From positions 124,001 through 188,000 of the forward strand of contig NZ_BDLU01000063.1 of NCBI RefSeq assembly GCF_006538165.1: a stretch of DNA of 64,000 nucleotides, given 5' to 3'. Made by a program: the position numbers and the translations under genes. The DNA comes from Komagataeibacter diospyri (lineage in GTDB: Bacteria > Pseudomonadota > Alphaproteobacteria > Acetobacterales > Acetobacteraceae). Below the pieces are notes generated by a model. It ran no database searches. It saw nothing but the letters and a program-made list of their open reading frames with translations, and had not been told where the DNA came from. Position 1 is the first letter of the stretch; every line of letters begins with the position of its first letter. This document shows positions 1 to 9,308 of the stretch, piece by piece.

Positions 1-1109
1 GACAGGTGGATTCGCTCAAGGAAACGGTCAAGGCGGACAACATCACTGTTGTCATCATCGATTCCCGCCTGACCCCGGTGCAGCAGCGTAACCTCGAACG
101 CGCGCTGGGCTGCAAGGTGATCGACCGGACCGCGCTGATCCTTGATATTTTTGGCGAACGCGCGGCCACGCGTGAGGGCACGCTGCAGGTTGAACTGGCC
201 CATCTGGAATACCAGCGCAGCCGTCTTGTGCGCACATGGACCCACCTTGAACGCCAGAGAGGTGGCTTCGGCTTCCTTGGCGGTCCCGGCGAAACCCAGA
301 TCGAGGCCGACCGCCGGATGATCGGTGACCGGATCGTGCGGCTGAAGCGCGAACTGGAACAGGTCCGGCGCACCCGTGGCCTGCACCGTCAGGCGCGCCG
401 TCGTGTGCCGTTTCCCATCGTGGCGCTGGTTGGCTACACCAATGCAGGCAAATCCACCCTGTTCAATGCACTGACCGGGGCCAGTGTGTATGCGCAGGAC
501 CAGTTGTTCGCCACACTTGACCCCACCATGCGCGGCATCCAGCTGCCATCGGGGCGGCGGGTGATCCTGTCCGATACGGTGGGGTTCATCAGCGACTTGC
601 CGACCGAACTGATCGCGGCCTTCCGCGCGACGCTGGAAGAAGTGGCGGAAGCCGACATCATCCTGCACGTGCGCGATGTCTCGCATCCCGACAGCGCATC
701 GCAGCGCAGTGACGTGATCGAGGTGCTGGAAGGCATGGCCCGCAATGGCACCATCGAACAGGACTGGCAGTCCCGTGTGATCGAGGTGCTGAACAAGGCC
801 GATCTGGTGGGGGGGCGTGACGCGGTGGGCGCACGGCCGGGCAATGTGGTCATTTCCGCCATTACAGGAGACGGCCTGCCTGACCTGCTGGCTGCGATCG
901 ACGAACGCATGACGCGGGCGATGGAAGTCGTCGCCTACCGAGTGCCGCTGGTCGAAGGGGCGGCGATGGCCTGGCTGTATGAACATGGCGAGGTCACGCA
1001 GCGTGAGGACGGGGAGGACGGCGTGGAAATGACCGTGCGCCTGTCGCCTGCCAACCGCGCGCGGTTCGAGATGCAGTTTGGTCGTATTGTGACCTGCCTG
1101 CTTGATTAG
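1..1109 (+). CDS. hflX: GTPase HflX (5' end outside window)
   Basis: HflX is a ribosome-associated GTPase that splits or rescues stalled ribosomes under stress. The frame is open to the left edge. A GTG at position 6 is only an internal codon, because family members carry roughly 60 more N-terminal residues, so this is a partial gene. Counting from that GTG, the glycine-rich linker GGFGFLGGPGE lies near residue 86. The G1 loop GYTNAGKST is at about 143-151, G3 is DTVGF and G4 is NKAD. The C-terminal HflX-specific domain follows and the stop is intact. In alphaproteobacteria hflX usually follows hfq, which would lie off the window. Confidence 0.95.
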   Translation, partial: QVDSLKETVKADNITVVIIDSRLTPVQQRNLERALGCKVIDRTALILDIFGERAATREGTLQVELAHLEYQRSRLVRTWTHLERQRGGFGFLGGPGETQIEADRRMIGDRIVRLKRELEQVRRTRGLHRQARRRVPFPIVALVGYTNAGKSTLFNALTGASVYAQDQLFATLDPTMRGIQLPSGRRVILSDTVGFISDLPTELIAAFRATLEEVAEADIILHVRDVSHPDSASQRSDVIEVLEGMARNGTIEQDWQSRVIEVLNKADLVGGRDAVGARPGNVVISAITGDGLPDLLAAIDERMTRAMEVVAYRVPLVEGAAMAWLYEHGEVTQREDGEDGVEMTVRLSPANRARFEMQFGRIVTCLLD

Positions 1110-1216
1110 GCCTGTATGCTGACTGTCCTGTGACCGCAGGCGGGGTGGAAAATATGTCTTCACCGGCGCATGGATGGGCAGCAGTGAAGGACGGACACGC
1201 GTAGCGGAGGGCGGCA

Positions 1217-2056
1217 ATGACGGCACGGATCACACTGGTGGACATGCACAATGTGGTGGACATGATGCGGGGTGCGGCATCGCGCCACGTCATGCCGTCC
1301 TTCCGCTGCCTTGACCGTGCTGACATCCGTGCCAAGAGCGGGCCGCTGGATATCGTGACCGTGGCCGATGAGGCGACCGAACGTGACCTGACCGCCGCCC
1401 TGCGGGCCGCATGGCCCGATGCCCATGTATTGGGGGAGGAAGCGGTCGCGGCCGATCCCACCCTGCTGGACGGTCTGGCGGCAGCGGACCTTGCCTTCGT
1501 GATCGACCCGATTGATGGCACCGCCAATTACGCGGCAGGCGTGCCGCTGTTTGGCGTCATGGTATCCGCCGTGTCGCGGGGGGATGTGATTGGCGGGGCC
1601 ATTGTCGATCCCGTATGTGACATCGCTGTTCTGGCCGCGCGTGGTCAGGGGGCATGGCTGCATGACGGCAAGGGCACCAAACGCAGGCTGCATGTGGCAG
1701 CCCCCGTGCCCGCGCGGGATATGTCGGGCAATGCGTCATGGCGTTATCTGCCCGCACCCGTGCGTGACGTGGTGACGCATAATCTGCCGAAAGTTGCCGG
1801 ATCATGGGATTTCCGGTGTGCCGCCCATGAATACCTGATGCTGGTTGATGGGCGGTGTCACTTCCTGCTGTTCAACCGCACGCTGCCATGGGACCATCTG
1901 GCGGGGTGGCTGATCCATGCGGAAGCAGGCGGCTACAGCGCGCATTTTGACGGCTCGCCTTACCGTGTCACGGACCGCAGTGGTGGTCTGCTGTATGCGC
2001 CGGACAGGGCAAGCTGGCAGGCGCTGCGTGATCTGCTGCTGACTCCCGCTGCATGA
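1217..2056 (+). CDS. inositol-monophosphatase family protein
   Basis: Mg2+-dependent phosphatase of the inositol monophosphatase fold, 279 aa, close to the usual length. The metal-binding signatures are present: GEEAV near residue 75, DPIDGTANY near 97-105, and WDHLAGWLIHAEAGG near the C-terminus. Members act on inositol phosphate, histidinol phosphate, PAP or fructose bisphosphate, and sequence alone does not decide which. A histidinol-phosphatase (HisN) role is possible because hisZ lies 3.4 kb away, but that is inference. It is transcribed alone and converges on mazG across a copy of the dispersed palindromic element. Confidence 0.85.
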   Translation: MTARITLVDMHNVVDMMRGAASRHVMPSFRCLDRADIRAKSGPLDIVTVADEATERDLTAALRAAWPDAHVLGEEAVAADPTLLDGLAAADLAFVIDPIDGTANYAAGVPLFGVMVSAVSRGDVIGGAIVDPVCDIAVLAARGQGAWLHDGKGTKRRLHVAAPVPARDMSGNASWRYLPAPVRDVVTHNLPKVAGSWDFRCAAHEYLMLVDGRCHFLLFNRTLPWDHLAGWLIHAEAGGYSAHFDGSPYRVTDRSGGLLYAPDRASWQALRDLLLTPAA

Positions 2057-2067
2057 ATCGGAAAAGT

Positions 2068-2146
2068 AAAAGTTTTCGGGTGCGGTCTTTTTTTAAAAGG
2101 CGGCGTTTCCTGAAGCTTTTTGAAAAAGCTTCACCAGAAACCTTTG
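2068..2146 (+). repeat. dispersed double-hairpin element, copy A
   Basis: Begins AAAAGTTTTCGGG and ends CCAGAAACCTTT, imperfect inverted termini. The first hairpin is slightly degenerate (GGTC-T7...AAAAGGCGGC). The second is perfect, GAAGCTTTTTGAAAAAGCTTC with one odd centre base. It sits between the convergent inositol-phosphatase gene and mazG. Confidence 0.8.
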
Positions 2147-2161
2147 GTGGCTTGCGCCGGT

Positions 2162-2956
2162 TCAGTCCTGTGGCTGTGCTGCGCGTTCACGGCGTTTGAC
2201 GGCCTGCCAGCCTTCTTCCATGGTTTTGACATCAACGTCCGTCAGTGCAAGGCCACGGGCGGCGAGGTCGTGCTCGACAGCGGTAAAGCGGCGGGTGAAC
2301 TTGGCATTGGCCTGACGCAGGCAGGCTTCGGGGTCCATGTCCAGCTTGCGTGCCAGTGTTGCCAGCGTGAACAGCACATCGCCCAGTTCATCAAATATTT
2401 TTGCCCGGTCGCCGCTTTCCAGTTCGATCTTCAGTTCGTCCAGTTCCTCATCCACCTTCGCCGCGACCTCGCCCACCGTATCCCAGTCGAAACCGGTGCG
2501 GGCCGCGCGCGCGGACAGCTTGCGCGCGCGCAGCAGGGCGGGCAGGCCCACCGGCACGTCATCCAGCGTGCCACCCCGGTTGCGCGCCATCCGTTCCTGC
2601 GCCTTGCCCGTTTCCCACTGGCCCGCTTCCGCCGGGGCGTCGCCAAAGACATGGGGGTGGCGGCGGACCATCTTGTCGCCAATCATGCGCGCTACGGTAG
2701 CGAAGTCGAACATGCCTTTTTCATCGGCCATCTGCGCGTGATAGACGACCTGCAGCAGAAGATCGCCGAGTTCGTCAGGCAGGCCGTCCCAGTCTTCACG
2801 TGCGATGGTATCCGCGACTTCATACGCCTCTTCAATACTGTAGGGCGCGATGGAGGCGAAATCCTGTTCCCGGTCCCACGGGCAGCCGGTCTGCGGGTCA
2901 CGCAGGCGGGCCATGATGTCCAGCAGGCGGACAAGGGCGGAAGAAGCATCGTGCAT
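2162..2956 (-). CDS. mazG: nucleoside triphosphate pyrophosphohydrolase MazG
   Basis: MazG hydrolyses NTPs and dNTPs to monophosphates and PPi, clearing damaged nucleotides and possibly modulating ppGpp. The start chosen is ATG at 2956 (MHDASSALV), preceded by an AGGA motif. A GTG at 2995 would add 13 residues of no family character. The first MazG repeat has CPWDREQDF, then EEAYEV and the metal-binding DELGDLLLQVVYHAQ. A second, diverged repeat with EELDELK and DELGDVLF follows, giving the tandem-domain architecture. The gene is divergent from argC, with about 97 bp between the starts. Confidence 0.93.
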   Translation of the reverse strand: MHDASSALVRLLDIMARLRDPQTGCPWDREQDFASIAPYSIEEAYEVADTIAREDWDGLPDELGDLLLQVVYHAQMADEKGMFDFATVARMIGDKMVRRHPHVFGDAPAEAGQWETGKAQERMARNRGGTLDDVPVGLPALLRARKLSARAARTGFDWDTVGEVAAKVDEELDELKIELESGDRAKIFDELGDVLFTLATLARKLDMDPEACLRQANAKFTRRFTAVEHDLAARGLALTDVDVKTMEEGWQAVKRRERAAQPQD

Positions 2957-3053
2957 GGGTGGGAAGTCCTGCCTGTTTGTATTGCGGTCGGGCACAGGTT
3001 TTGTATAGATCGCGCATCCCGAGGCGGGAAGTTTTTATCAGGACATACCGAAC

Positions 3054-3989
3054 ATGAGCAGCAACGGACAGGCAACGGTCTTTATCGATGGCGAAGCGGG
3101 CACGACGGGACTGGGCATCCGCCATCGCCTGCGCCACCTGCCCGTCACGGTGCGTTCCATCGATCCCGCCCGCCGCAAGGACCCCGATGCCCGGCGGGAG
3201 ATGATGGCGGCGGTCGATGTCGTCATCCTGTGCCTGCCTGATGCGGCGGCGAAGGAAGCCGTGGCCATGGCCGACGCCATGGGCAGCGACGCGCCACGCA
3301 TACTGGATGCCAGCACCGTGTTCCGCGCCGACCCGACATGGGTTTACGGCTTTCCCGAAATGGATGCGACACAGCCTGCCGCCATCCGGGCCGCCGCCCG
3401 TGTTTCCAACCCCGGCTGTTATCCCACCGGGCTTATCGGCCTGCTGCGTCCGCTGGTCAGGGCGGGGCTGGTGCCGGCCGATTACCCTGTGTGCGTGAAT
3501 GCCGTCAGTGGCTATAGCGGTGGCGGCCGCGGCATGATCGAGGCGCATGAGCGTGACGGCGGCCCGGCGTTTGAACTGTACGGGCTGGGTCTTGGCCACA
3601 AGCATATGCCGGAAATGCGGCTATATGCCGGTCTGGCGCAGCAGCCGGTCTTTGTCCCGTCGGTCGGGCATTTTCCGCAGGGGATGATCGTATCCGTACC
3701 GCTGCATCTGGACCGCCTGCCCGGCAGGGTCATGATTGCGGACCTGCATGCGGCGCTGGTCGCGCATTACAGGGGTTCGGACCGCATCACCGTGGCTGAT
3801 CCGTGCGCCAGACTGGTGGCGGATACGCTGGCGGGTACTGACCGGATGGAACTGCGCGTGCATGGCGATGACGCACTGCGGCAGGCCGTGCTGACCGCGC
3901 GGCTGGACAATCTGGGCAAGGGCGCATCGGGCGCCGCACTGCAGAATGTGGCGCTGATGCTTGGGCTGGAACCGCCGCCGCCCGTGTGA
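3054..3989 (+). CDS. argC: N-acetyl-gamma-glutamyl-phosphate reductase, type 2
   Basis: Catalyses the NADPH-dependent third step of arginine biosynthesis, N-acetylglutamyl phosphate to the semialdehyde. At 311 aa it matches the shorter type 2 ArgC class. The N-terminal nucleotide-binding region has DGEAGTTGLGI. The catalytic cysteine is C122 in SNPGCYPTG. A GYSGGGRGMI segment and the HKHMPEM histidines follow, as in the family. No other arg genes are adjacent, and tRNA-Leu lies 75 bp downstream. Confidence 0.95.
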   Translation: MSSNGQATVFIDGEAGTTGLGIRHRLRHLPVTVRSIDPARRKDPDARREMMAAVDVVILCLPDAAAKEAVAMADAMGSDAPRILDASTVFRADPTWVYGFPEMDATQPAAIRAAARVSNPGCYPTGLIGLLRPLVRAGLVPADYPVCVNAVSGYSGGGRGMIEAHERDGGPAFELYGLGLGHKHMPEMRLYAGLAQQPVFVPSVGHFPQGMIVSVPLHLDRLPGRVMIADLHAALVAHYRGSDRITVADPCARLVADTLAGTDRMELRVHGDDALRQAVLTARLDNLGKGASGAALQNVALMLGLEPPPPV

Positions 3990-4063
3990 TATAGCGGGTC
4001 CGCAAGACGTCCCTGGACTGATTGCCGTGGTATTCCGTCCCACACAGGGCGGGCTGCCTGTAT

Positions 4064-4147
4064 GCGAGAGTGACGGAACGGTAGACGTAGTCGACTCAAA
4101 ATCGACCGCCGAAAGGCATGGGGGTTCGAATCCCCCCTCTCGCACCA
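4064..4147 (+). tRNA. tRNA-Leu (CAA)
   Basis: Type II tRNA of 84 nt including an encoded CCA. The acceptor stem GCGAGAG pairs with CTCTCGC and the discriminator is A. The anticodon stem GTCGA/TCGAC encloses CTCAAAA, giving anticodon CAA (reads UUG). The T arm has GGTTCGAATCC. A long variable arm is present, as expected for tRNA-Leu. Confidence 0.96.
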
Positions 4148-4202
4148 GTCTGGCGCACCGCCCCGGTGTTGCTGTCCCTTTGCCCGTGCCGCGAACAGGA
4201 CG

Positions 4203-5384
4203 ATGTCTCCCTTGCCTGAAGCCCTTACTGCAAAGCCGTCCGTACGGCCTGCCAATCCGTGCTTTTCTTCCGGTCCCTGCGCCAAGCGCCCGGGCTGGTC
4301 GCTCCATGCCCTGTCGGATGCGCTGGTGGGGCGTTCGCATCGTTCGACCGAAGGGCGCGCACGGCTGAACGAGGTCATTACCCGCTCCAAAGCCATCCTT
4401 GGCATGCCGGATGACTGGGTGCTGGGCATCGTGCCCGCGTCCGATACGGGTGCTGTTGAAATGGTGCTGTGGTCCATCCTTGGCACCCGCCCGGTGGACG
4501 TGCTGGCATTCGAAAGCTTTTCCGCCACATGGGCCAACGACATCATAGCCCAGCTGAAACTGCCCGATGCCCGCGTGCTGAAGGCCGATTACGGTGAAAT
4601 TCCCGACCTGTCGCAGGTGGACTGGGCACGCGACGTGGTGCTGACATGGAACGGCACGACATCGGGTGCGCGCCTGCCATATGACGCCACCATTCCCATG
4701 CTGCGCGACGGGCTGGTGATATGTGACGCGACATCCGCCGCCTTTGCCATGGACCTGCCGTGGGAGAAGCTGGATGTGGTCACATGGTCATGGCAGAAAG
4801 TACTGGGTGGTGAAGCGGCCCACGGCATGCTGGCCCTGTCGCCGCGTGCGGTGGAACGGCTGGTGTCCACGCCTGCTCCCCGCGCATTGCCCAAGATTTT
4901 CCGCCTGACCAACAGCAAGGGCCTGATTGACGGTATCTTCCGTGGCGACACGATCAACACGCCGTCCATGCTGTGCGTGGAAGATGCGCTGGATGGCCTG
5001 AAATGGGCAGAAAGCGTCGGTGGCCTGAAAGGGCTTGTCGCGCGCAGCGAAGCCAACCTTGCCGTCATTGCCGAGTGGGAAGCACGGTCCGAGTGGGCGC
5101 GGTTTCTTGCCCCCGACCCTGCGCATCGTTCCAGCACGGCCATCTGCCTGCGTATTGTCGCCCCGTGGTTTACTGCTCTGGACCACGCGGGCCAGACGGC
5201 GGCGGCCAAGAAGATCGTATCCCTGCTGGGCAAGGAAAGGGTGGCGATGGACGTGGGCAGCTACCGCGACGCGCCGCCGGGCCTGCGGCTGTGGGGTGGG
5301 GCCACGGTTGAATCCGCTGACCTGCGCGCGGTTCTGCCGTGGCTGGACTGGGCTTATGAGCAGGTGCGCGCCCAGCACGTCTGA
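4203..5384 (+). CDS. serC: phosphoserine aminotransferase
   Basis: PLP enzyme that converts 3-phosphohydroxypyruvate and glutamate to phosphoserine; it also acts in pyridoxine synthesis. It is 393 aa, of the alphaproteobacterial SerC subclass. Features are [12 protein letters not shown] near the N-terminus, the substrate-loop [15 protein letters not shown], and Schiff-base lysine K199 in [15 protein letters not shown]. The first ATG is 55 bp after the tRNA. serA is not adjacent. hisZ follows after 77 bp that hold a perfect 10-bp inverted repeat. Confidence 0.94.
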   Translation: MSPLPEALTAKPSVRPANPCFSSGPCAKRPGWSLHALSDALVGRSHRSTEGRARLNEVITRSKAILGMPDDWVLGIVPASDTGAVEMVLWSILGTRPVDVLAFESFSATWANDIIAQLKLPDARVLKADYGEIPDLSQVDWARDVVLTWNGTTSGARLPYDATIPMLRDGLVICDATSAAFAMDLPWEKLDVVTWSWQKVLGGEAAHGMLALSPRAVERLVSTPAPRALPKIFRLTNSKGLIDGIFRGDTINTPSMLCVEDALDGLKWAESVGGLKGLVARSEANLAVIAEWEARSEWARFLAPDPAHRSSTAICLRIVAPWFTALDHAGQTAAAKKIVSLLGKERVAMDVGSYRDAPPGLRLWGGATVESADLRAVLPWLDWAYEQVRAQHV

Positions 5385-5408
5385 TCTTTCCGCTTTCCAT
5401 GTCTGATC

Positions 5409-5441
5409 CATCATGCCCCGGCTGTCACTGCGGGCATGATG
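5409..5441. other. perfect 10-bp inverted repeat before hisZ
   Basis: Arms CATCATGCCC (5409-5418) and GGGCATGATG (5432-5441) enclose a 13-nt loop, 20 bp before the hisZ ATG. No T tract follows, so it is not a standard intrinsic terminator. It could be an operator, or an RNA hairpin affecting hisZ expression; function unknown. Confidence 0.5.
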
Positions 5442-5461
5442 CAGCACGATAGGCCCCCGAT

Positions 5462-6613
5462 ATGACTGATGATCCGCCGTTCAACCCCGCGCTGCTGCCC
5501 GCAGGCTTCGTGGACAGGCTCCCCCCCGAGGCCGAGGCCGAGGCGGCGGGGGTTGAGACGCTGATGCGCGTTTTCGCGGCCCATGGGTATGATCGCGTAA
5601 CGCCACCGCTGCTGGAATTCGAGGAAACGCTGCTATCGGGTTCGGGTGCTGCCGTGGCGGAACAGACCTTTCGCCTGATGGATCCTGACACGCGGCGCAT
5701 GATGGCGCTGCGTCCCGACATGACGCCCCAGATCGCGCGCATTGCCGCAACACGGCTGCCCGATGTGCCGCGTCCCCTGCGTCTGGCCTATGCCGGGCCG
5801 TGTATCCTCATGGACAGTAACCGGGGCGATGGCGAACGCCAGATCTCGCAGGCCGGGGTGGAACTGATTGGTCCTGACCAGCCGGAAGCAGATGCGGAAA
5901 TCGTGGCGCTTGCAGCCGAATGTCTTGCCACGTTGCGGGTGCAGGGCGTGTCCTTTGACCTGACCATGCCCGCGCTGACCACTGCGCTGGTGGATGCCGG
6001 GGGCTTTGATGCGCATGTGCGCGGGATGCTGATGCGCGCGCTGGATCGCAAGGATGCTGCCGCCGTGGAACGTCATGGCGGCGATCTGGCCCCGGTGCTG
6101 ATCCGCCTGCTGCATGCGGCCGGTCCGGCCCATGGGGCGCTTGCGGAACTGGCGGCGGTGGATCTGCCGCCCGCAGTACGCGTTCACAGCGCCCGGCTGG
6201 CGGCCACGGTCGCCGCGATCGAGGCGCGTGTACCGGGCATCCGCCTGACAGTGGACCCGGTGGAATTCCGTGGCTGGCAGTACCATACCGGCGTATGCGT
6301 CAGCGTATATGCCGCAGGCCAGCGCGAAGAACTGGGTCGGGGCGGCCGTTACCTGTCCAATAATGATGAACCGGCCTGCGGGTTGACCCTGCGGCCAGAC
6401 ATTATCCTGCGCGCGGCCCCGCCGCTGCCATGCCGGACACGTGTGTTCCTGCCGTGGGGGACAGTGCCAGAGGTGGGCGCCAGCCTGCGTGCGGGGGGCT
6501 ATGCCACCGTCAGCGCGCTGGGCGATGAAGGTGATGCGCGGGCCGAGGCGCAACGCCTGTCCTGCGCGCTGGTGGTGGTTGATGGTCAGCCCATGCCGGT
6601 GGATGGCATCTGA
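5462..6613 (+). CDS. hisZ: ATP phosphoribosyltransferase regulatory subunit HisZ
   Basis: HisZ is a catalytically dead paralogue of histidyl-tRNA synthetase. It partners the short form of HisG in the first step of histidine synthesis and mediates feedback by histidine. It is 383 aa. Class II synthetase traces are seen: TPPLLEFEE, then motif 2-like RPDMTPQIARIAATR, and the late GGRYLSN element. No tRNA-binding domain is seen. hisG is not in the window. purA follows in the same direction after 85 bp. Confidence 0.92.
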   Translation: MTDDPPFNPALLPAGFVDRLPPEAEAEAAGVETLMRVFAAHGYDRVTPPLLEFEETLLSGSGAAVAEQTFRLMDPDTRRMMALRPDMTPQIARIAATRLPDVPRPLRLAYAGPCILMDSNRGDGERQISQAGVELIGPDQPEADAEIVALAAECLATLRVQGVSFDLTMPALTTALVDAGGFDAHVRGMLMRALDRKDAAAVERHGGDLAPVLIRLLHAAGPAHGALAELAAVDLPPAVRVHSARLAATVAAIEARVPGIRLTVDPVEFRGWQYHTGVCVSVYAAGQREELGRGGRYLSNNDEPACGLTLRPDIILRAAPPLPCRTRVFLPWGTVPEVGASLRAGGYATVSALGDEGDARAEAQRLSCALVVVDGQPMPVDGI

Positions 6614-6698
6614 AGTTTTTGTTAGTCGTTTAAAATAACAGGGTTTTTTCCGGCTGGTTGCCTGTGTTCCGGTCGGTCAGCATATCAAGGAGCATGAA

Positions 6699-7988
6699 AT
6701 GTCCAACGTCACCGTGATCGGCACCCAGTGGGGTGACGAGGGCAAGGGAAAAATTGTGGACTGGCTGGCCAGCCGGGCCGACGTGGTCGTGCGTTTCCAG
6801 GGTGGCCACAATGCGGGCCATACGCTGGTTGTGGGCGAGCAGACCTACAAGCTGTCCCTGCTGCCGTCCGGCCTGGTGCGTGGCAAGATGGGCGTAATCG
6901 GCAATGGCGTGGTGGTTGATCCCGAAGCGCTGCTGAAGGAAATCGATCGCGTAACGGCGCAGGGCCTGAAGGTCACGCCCGAGACGCTGAAGATTGCTGA
7001 AAACGCGCCTCTGATCCTGCCCGTGCATGGCGCGCTGGACCGTGCGCGTGAAGCCGCGCGCGGCGAGCGCAAGATCGGCACCACGGGCCGTGGCATCGGC
7101 CCGGCGTATGAAGACAAGGTGGCCCGTCGCGCCATCCGCCTGTGTGATCTGGCCGAACCGGAAACGCTGGACTGGAAGCTGGACGAACTGCTGCTGCACC
7201 ACAACACCTTGCTGAAGGGTCTTGGCGCGGATACGTTTACCAAGCAGGAACTGCTGGACTTCCTCAACGGCGTAGCGCCCCGTGTGCTGCCCTTCATGGC
7301 CCCGGTATGGGACCTGCTGGATGACAGCCGCCGCAGTGGTTCGCGCATCCTGTTCGAGGGCGCGCAGGCCGTGATGCTGGACGTGGACCACGGTACCTAC
7401 CCGTTCGTGACCAGTTCCAACACTGTCGCGGCCAATGCGGGTACGGGTGCTGGTGTGGGGCCCACCAGCATCGGTTTCGTGCTGGGTATCGCCAAGGCCT
7501 ACACCACGCGCGTGGGTGAGGGGCCGTTCCCCAGCGAACTGCATGACCAGATGGGCCGTACGCTGGGTGAGCGCGGGCATGAATTCGGTACCGTGACGGG
7601 CCGCCCCCGCCGCTGTGGCTGGTTTGACGCCGTGCTGGTGCGCCGTGCGGTGCGCGTGGGTGGCGTGAACGGCCTGGCACTGACCAAGCTGGATGTGCTT
7701 GACGGTCTGGACGAAATCAGTATCTGCGTCGGTTACGAACTGGATGGCAGGAAGATTACGTCCTTCCCGTCAGCCCCCGGCGCGCAGCAGCGTATCCGCC
7801 CGGTATTCGAGACGATGGAAGGCTGGAAGGACAGCACCAAGGGCGCGCGCTCCTGGGCCGAACTGCCCGCGCAGGCCATCAAGTATGTCCGTCGGATTGA
7901 GGAACTGGTTGAAGCACCTGTGACCCTGCTGTCCACCAGCCCCGAACGTGATGACACCATCCTGATGCGTGATCCGTTCGAGGACTGA
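6699..7988 (+). CDS. purA: adenylosuccinate synthetase
   Basis: Converts IMP, aspartate and GTP to adenylosuccinate, the committed step to AMP. It is full length at 429 aa, with a good AAGGAG Shine-Dalgarno before the ATG. The P-loop-like GDEGKGK is at residues 12-18, with the catalytic D13. GGHNAGHT follows, then [21 protein letters not shown] and the C-terminal [10 protein letters not shown]. Its 3' end is followed by element copy B and a bidirectional terminator shared with rpoH. Confidence 0.97.
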   Translation: MSNVTVIGTQWGDEGKGKIVDWLASRADVVVRFQGGHNAGHTLVVGEQTYKLSLLPSGLVRGKMGVIGNGVVVDPEALLKEIDRVTAQGLKVTPETLKIAENAPLILPVHGALDRAREAARGERKIGTTGRGIGPAYEDKVARRAIRLCDLAEPETLDWKLDELLLHHNTLLKGLGADTFTKQELLDFLNGVAPRVLPFMAPVWDLLDDSRRSGSRILFEGAQAVMLDVDHGTYPFVTSSNTVAANAGTGAGVGPTSIGFVLGIAKAYTTRVGEGPFPSELHDQMGRTLGERGHEFGTVTGRPRRCGWFDAVLVRRAVRVGGVNGLALTKLDVLDGLDEISICVGYELDGRKITSFPSAPGAQQRIRPVFETMEGWKDSTKGARSWAELPAQAIKYVRRIEELVEAPVTLLSTSPERDDTILMRDPFED

Positions 7989-8001
7989 TCGAAAGGTCAT
8001 G

Positions 8002-8080
8002 AAAGTTTCTGGGCGCCGCCTTTTTGAAAAAAGGCGGCGTTCTTTGAAGCTTTTTGAAAAAGCTGCACCAGAAACTTCTT
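8002..8080 (+). repeat. dispersed double-hairpin element, copy B
   Basis: The best preserved copy. Its ends AAAGTTTCTGG and CCAGAAACTT are inverted repeats of each other. Between them are hairpin 1 (GCCGCCTTTTT, then AAGGCGGC) and hairpin 2 (GAAGCTTTTTGAAAAAGC). The predicted fold is a closing stem with two side hairpins. It lies between convergent purA and rpoH. Confidence 0.85.
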
Positions 8081-8100
8081 TATTATGGCCGTCACAGACA

Positions 8101-8141
8101 AAAAAAGCCCCGCAACGCCAGAAGCGTGCGGGGCTTTTTTA
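8101..8141. terminator. bidirectional rho-independent terminator, purA/rpoH
   Basis: Stem AGCCCCGC (8106-8113) pairs with GCGGGGCT (8128-8135). It is flanked by A6 on the left and T6 on the right, so it can end transcripts of both convergent genes. Confidence 0.9.
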
Positions 8142-8163
8142 TCGGGAAAAGATGGTCAGGTGG

Positions 8164-9066
8164 TCAGGCTTCGGGCTGTGCCTCGTGTTTCGCGCGGCGG
8201 GTGGCGACTTCCGCCTTCATCGCGGTCTGCACTTTTTCAAAGGCACGGACCTCGATCTGGCGCACGCGCTCGCGCGAGATGTTGTAGACATGGGACAGTT
8301 CTTCCAGCGTCGCCGGTTCGTCCTTGAGCCGCCGTTCGGTCAGGATATGACGTTCACGGTCGTTCAGTGACTTCATGGCATTGGCCAGAAGTGCCTGCCT
8401 GCCGGAATATTCCTCGCTCTGGGCAAGGGTTTCTTCCTGGTTGTCGTTGTCATCAACCAGCCAGTCCTGCCATTCCCCCTCGCCATCCATACGCAGCGGC
8501 GCATTCAGGCTATGGTCGGGGGCGGCAAGCCTGCGGTTCATGTTCACCACGTCCTGTTCGGGCACGCCGAGGGACTGGGCGATCTTGTTGACCTGTTCGG
8601 GCTGCAGGTCACCATCATCAATGGCCTGCATCTGCCCCTTGAGGCGACGCAGGTTGAAGAACAGTTTTTTCTGTGCAGCGGTTGTGCCGATCTTCACCAG
8701 TGACCAGCTATGCAGGATGTATTCCTGTATCGCGGCACGGATCCACCACATGGCATATGTCGCCAGACGGAAGCCACGGTCGGGGTCGAACCGGCGGACC
8801 GCCTGCATCATCCCGATATTGCCTTCGCTGATCAGTTCGCCCACCGGCAGGCCGTAACCGCGATAGCCCATGGCGATCTTGGCGACGAGACGCAGGTGGG
8901 AGGTGACAAGCTTATGCGCGGCTTCGGTGTCGCCCTTGTCCTTCCAGCGGCGCGACAGACGAAGCTCCTCCTCGGGGGAGAGCATGGGAAACTTGCGGAT
9001 ATCCCGAAGGTATTTGGACAGGTTGTTTTCGGGACCGGAAATAAGGGCAGAAGCAGAAGAGGCCAT
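8164..9066 (-). CDS. rpoH: RNA polymerase sigma-32 factor RpoH
   Basis: Heat-shock sigma factor, 300 aa, with an AGGAG ribosome binding site before ATG 9066. Region 2 has KYLRDIRKFPMLSPEEE, LRLVAKIAMGYRGYGLP, GNIGMMQAVRRFDPDRGFRL and TYAMWWIRAAIQEY. The RpoH box is QKKLFFNLRR. Region 4 ends with the helix-turn-helix LSHVYNISRERVRQIEVRAF. A nested inverted repeat lies 110-156 bp upstream of the start and may be regulatory. htpG, a typical heat-shock gene, is also in this window, but no convincing sigma-32 promoter was found there by eye. Confidence 0.96.
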   Translation of the reverse strand: MASSASALISGPENNLSKYLRDIRKFPMLSPEEELRLSRRWKDKGDTEAAHKLVTSHLRLVAKIAMGYRGYGLPVGELISEGNIGMMQAVRRFDPDRGFRLATYAMWWIRAAIQEYILHSWSLVKIGTTAAQKKLFFNLRRLKGQMQAIDDGDLQPEQVNKIAQSLGVPEQDVVNMNRRLAAPDHSLNAPLRMDGEGEWQDWLVDDNDNQEETLAQSEEYSGRQALLANAMKSLNDRERHILTERRLKDEPATLEELSHVYNISRERVRQIEVRAFEKVQTAMKAEVATRRAKHEAQPEA

Positions 9067-9175
9067 TGTAACGGACTCCTGTTCCAGAGGGACGGGACAG
9101 CTTTAACCCGGTCTAACGTAACCGTGACCGGAAGGGTTGCATCGTCTCTCTGCTAGACGCACGACTGGACATCTC

Positions 9176-9222
9176 ACGTCCCTGTATATGACCCCCGTCA
9201 TGGGCAGTTTTATACAGGACGT
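9176..9222. promoter_or_regulatory. nested inverted repeat upstream of rpoH
   Basis: The outer arms are ACGTCCCTGTATA (9176-9188) and TATACAGGACGT (9211-9222), 12 pairs with one bulged C. Inside is a second small palindrome, ATGAC-CCCC-GTCAT (9188-9201). It lies in the rpoH upstream region. It does not match the CIRCE consensus. An operator or leader-RNA structure are both possible. Confidence 0.45.
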
Positions 9223-9308
9223 CCAGTTAGCCTGGGGGCGTCGGCCCCGGCGAACAATCACCGAACATAGGCATTTCGCCCCATTGTGTCAATGAATATG
9301 CCTGCAAA

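Noticed and set aside
2120..3241. 373-codon plus-strand open frame across mazG
   Set aside because: Antisense to mazG. Its first codons are simply translated element copy A.
4064..4147. tRNA-Leu as an integration site for a mobile element
   Set aside because: Flanks are argC and serC, with no integrase, no repeated tRNA 3' end and no composition change.
6614..6660. Tenth copy of the dispersed element after hisZ
   Set aside because: Only GAAGTTTTTG matches; no hairpin arms follow.
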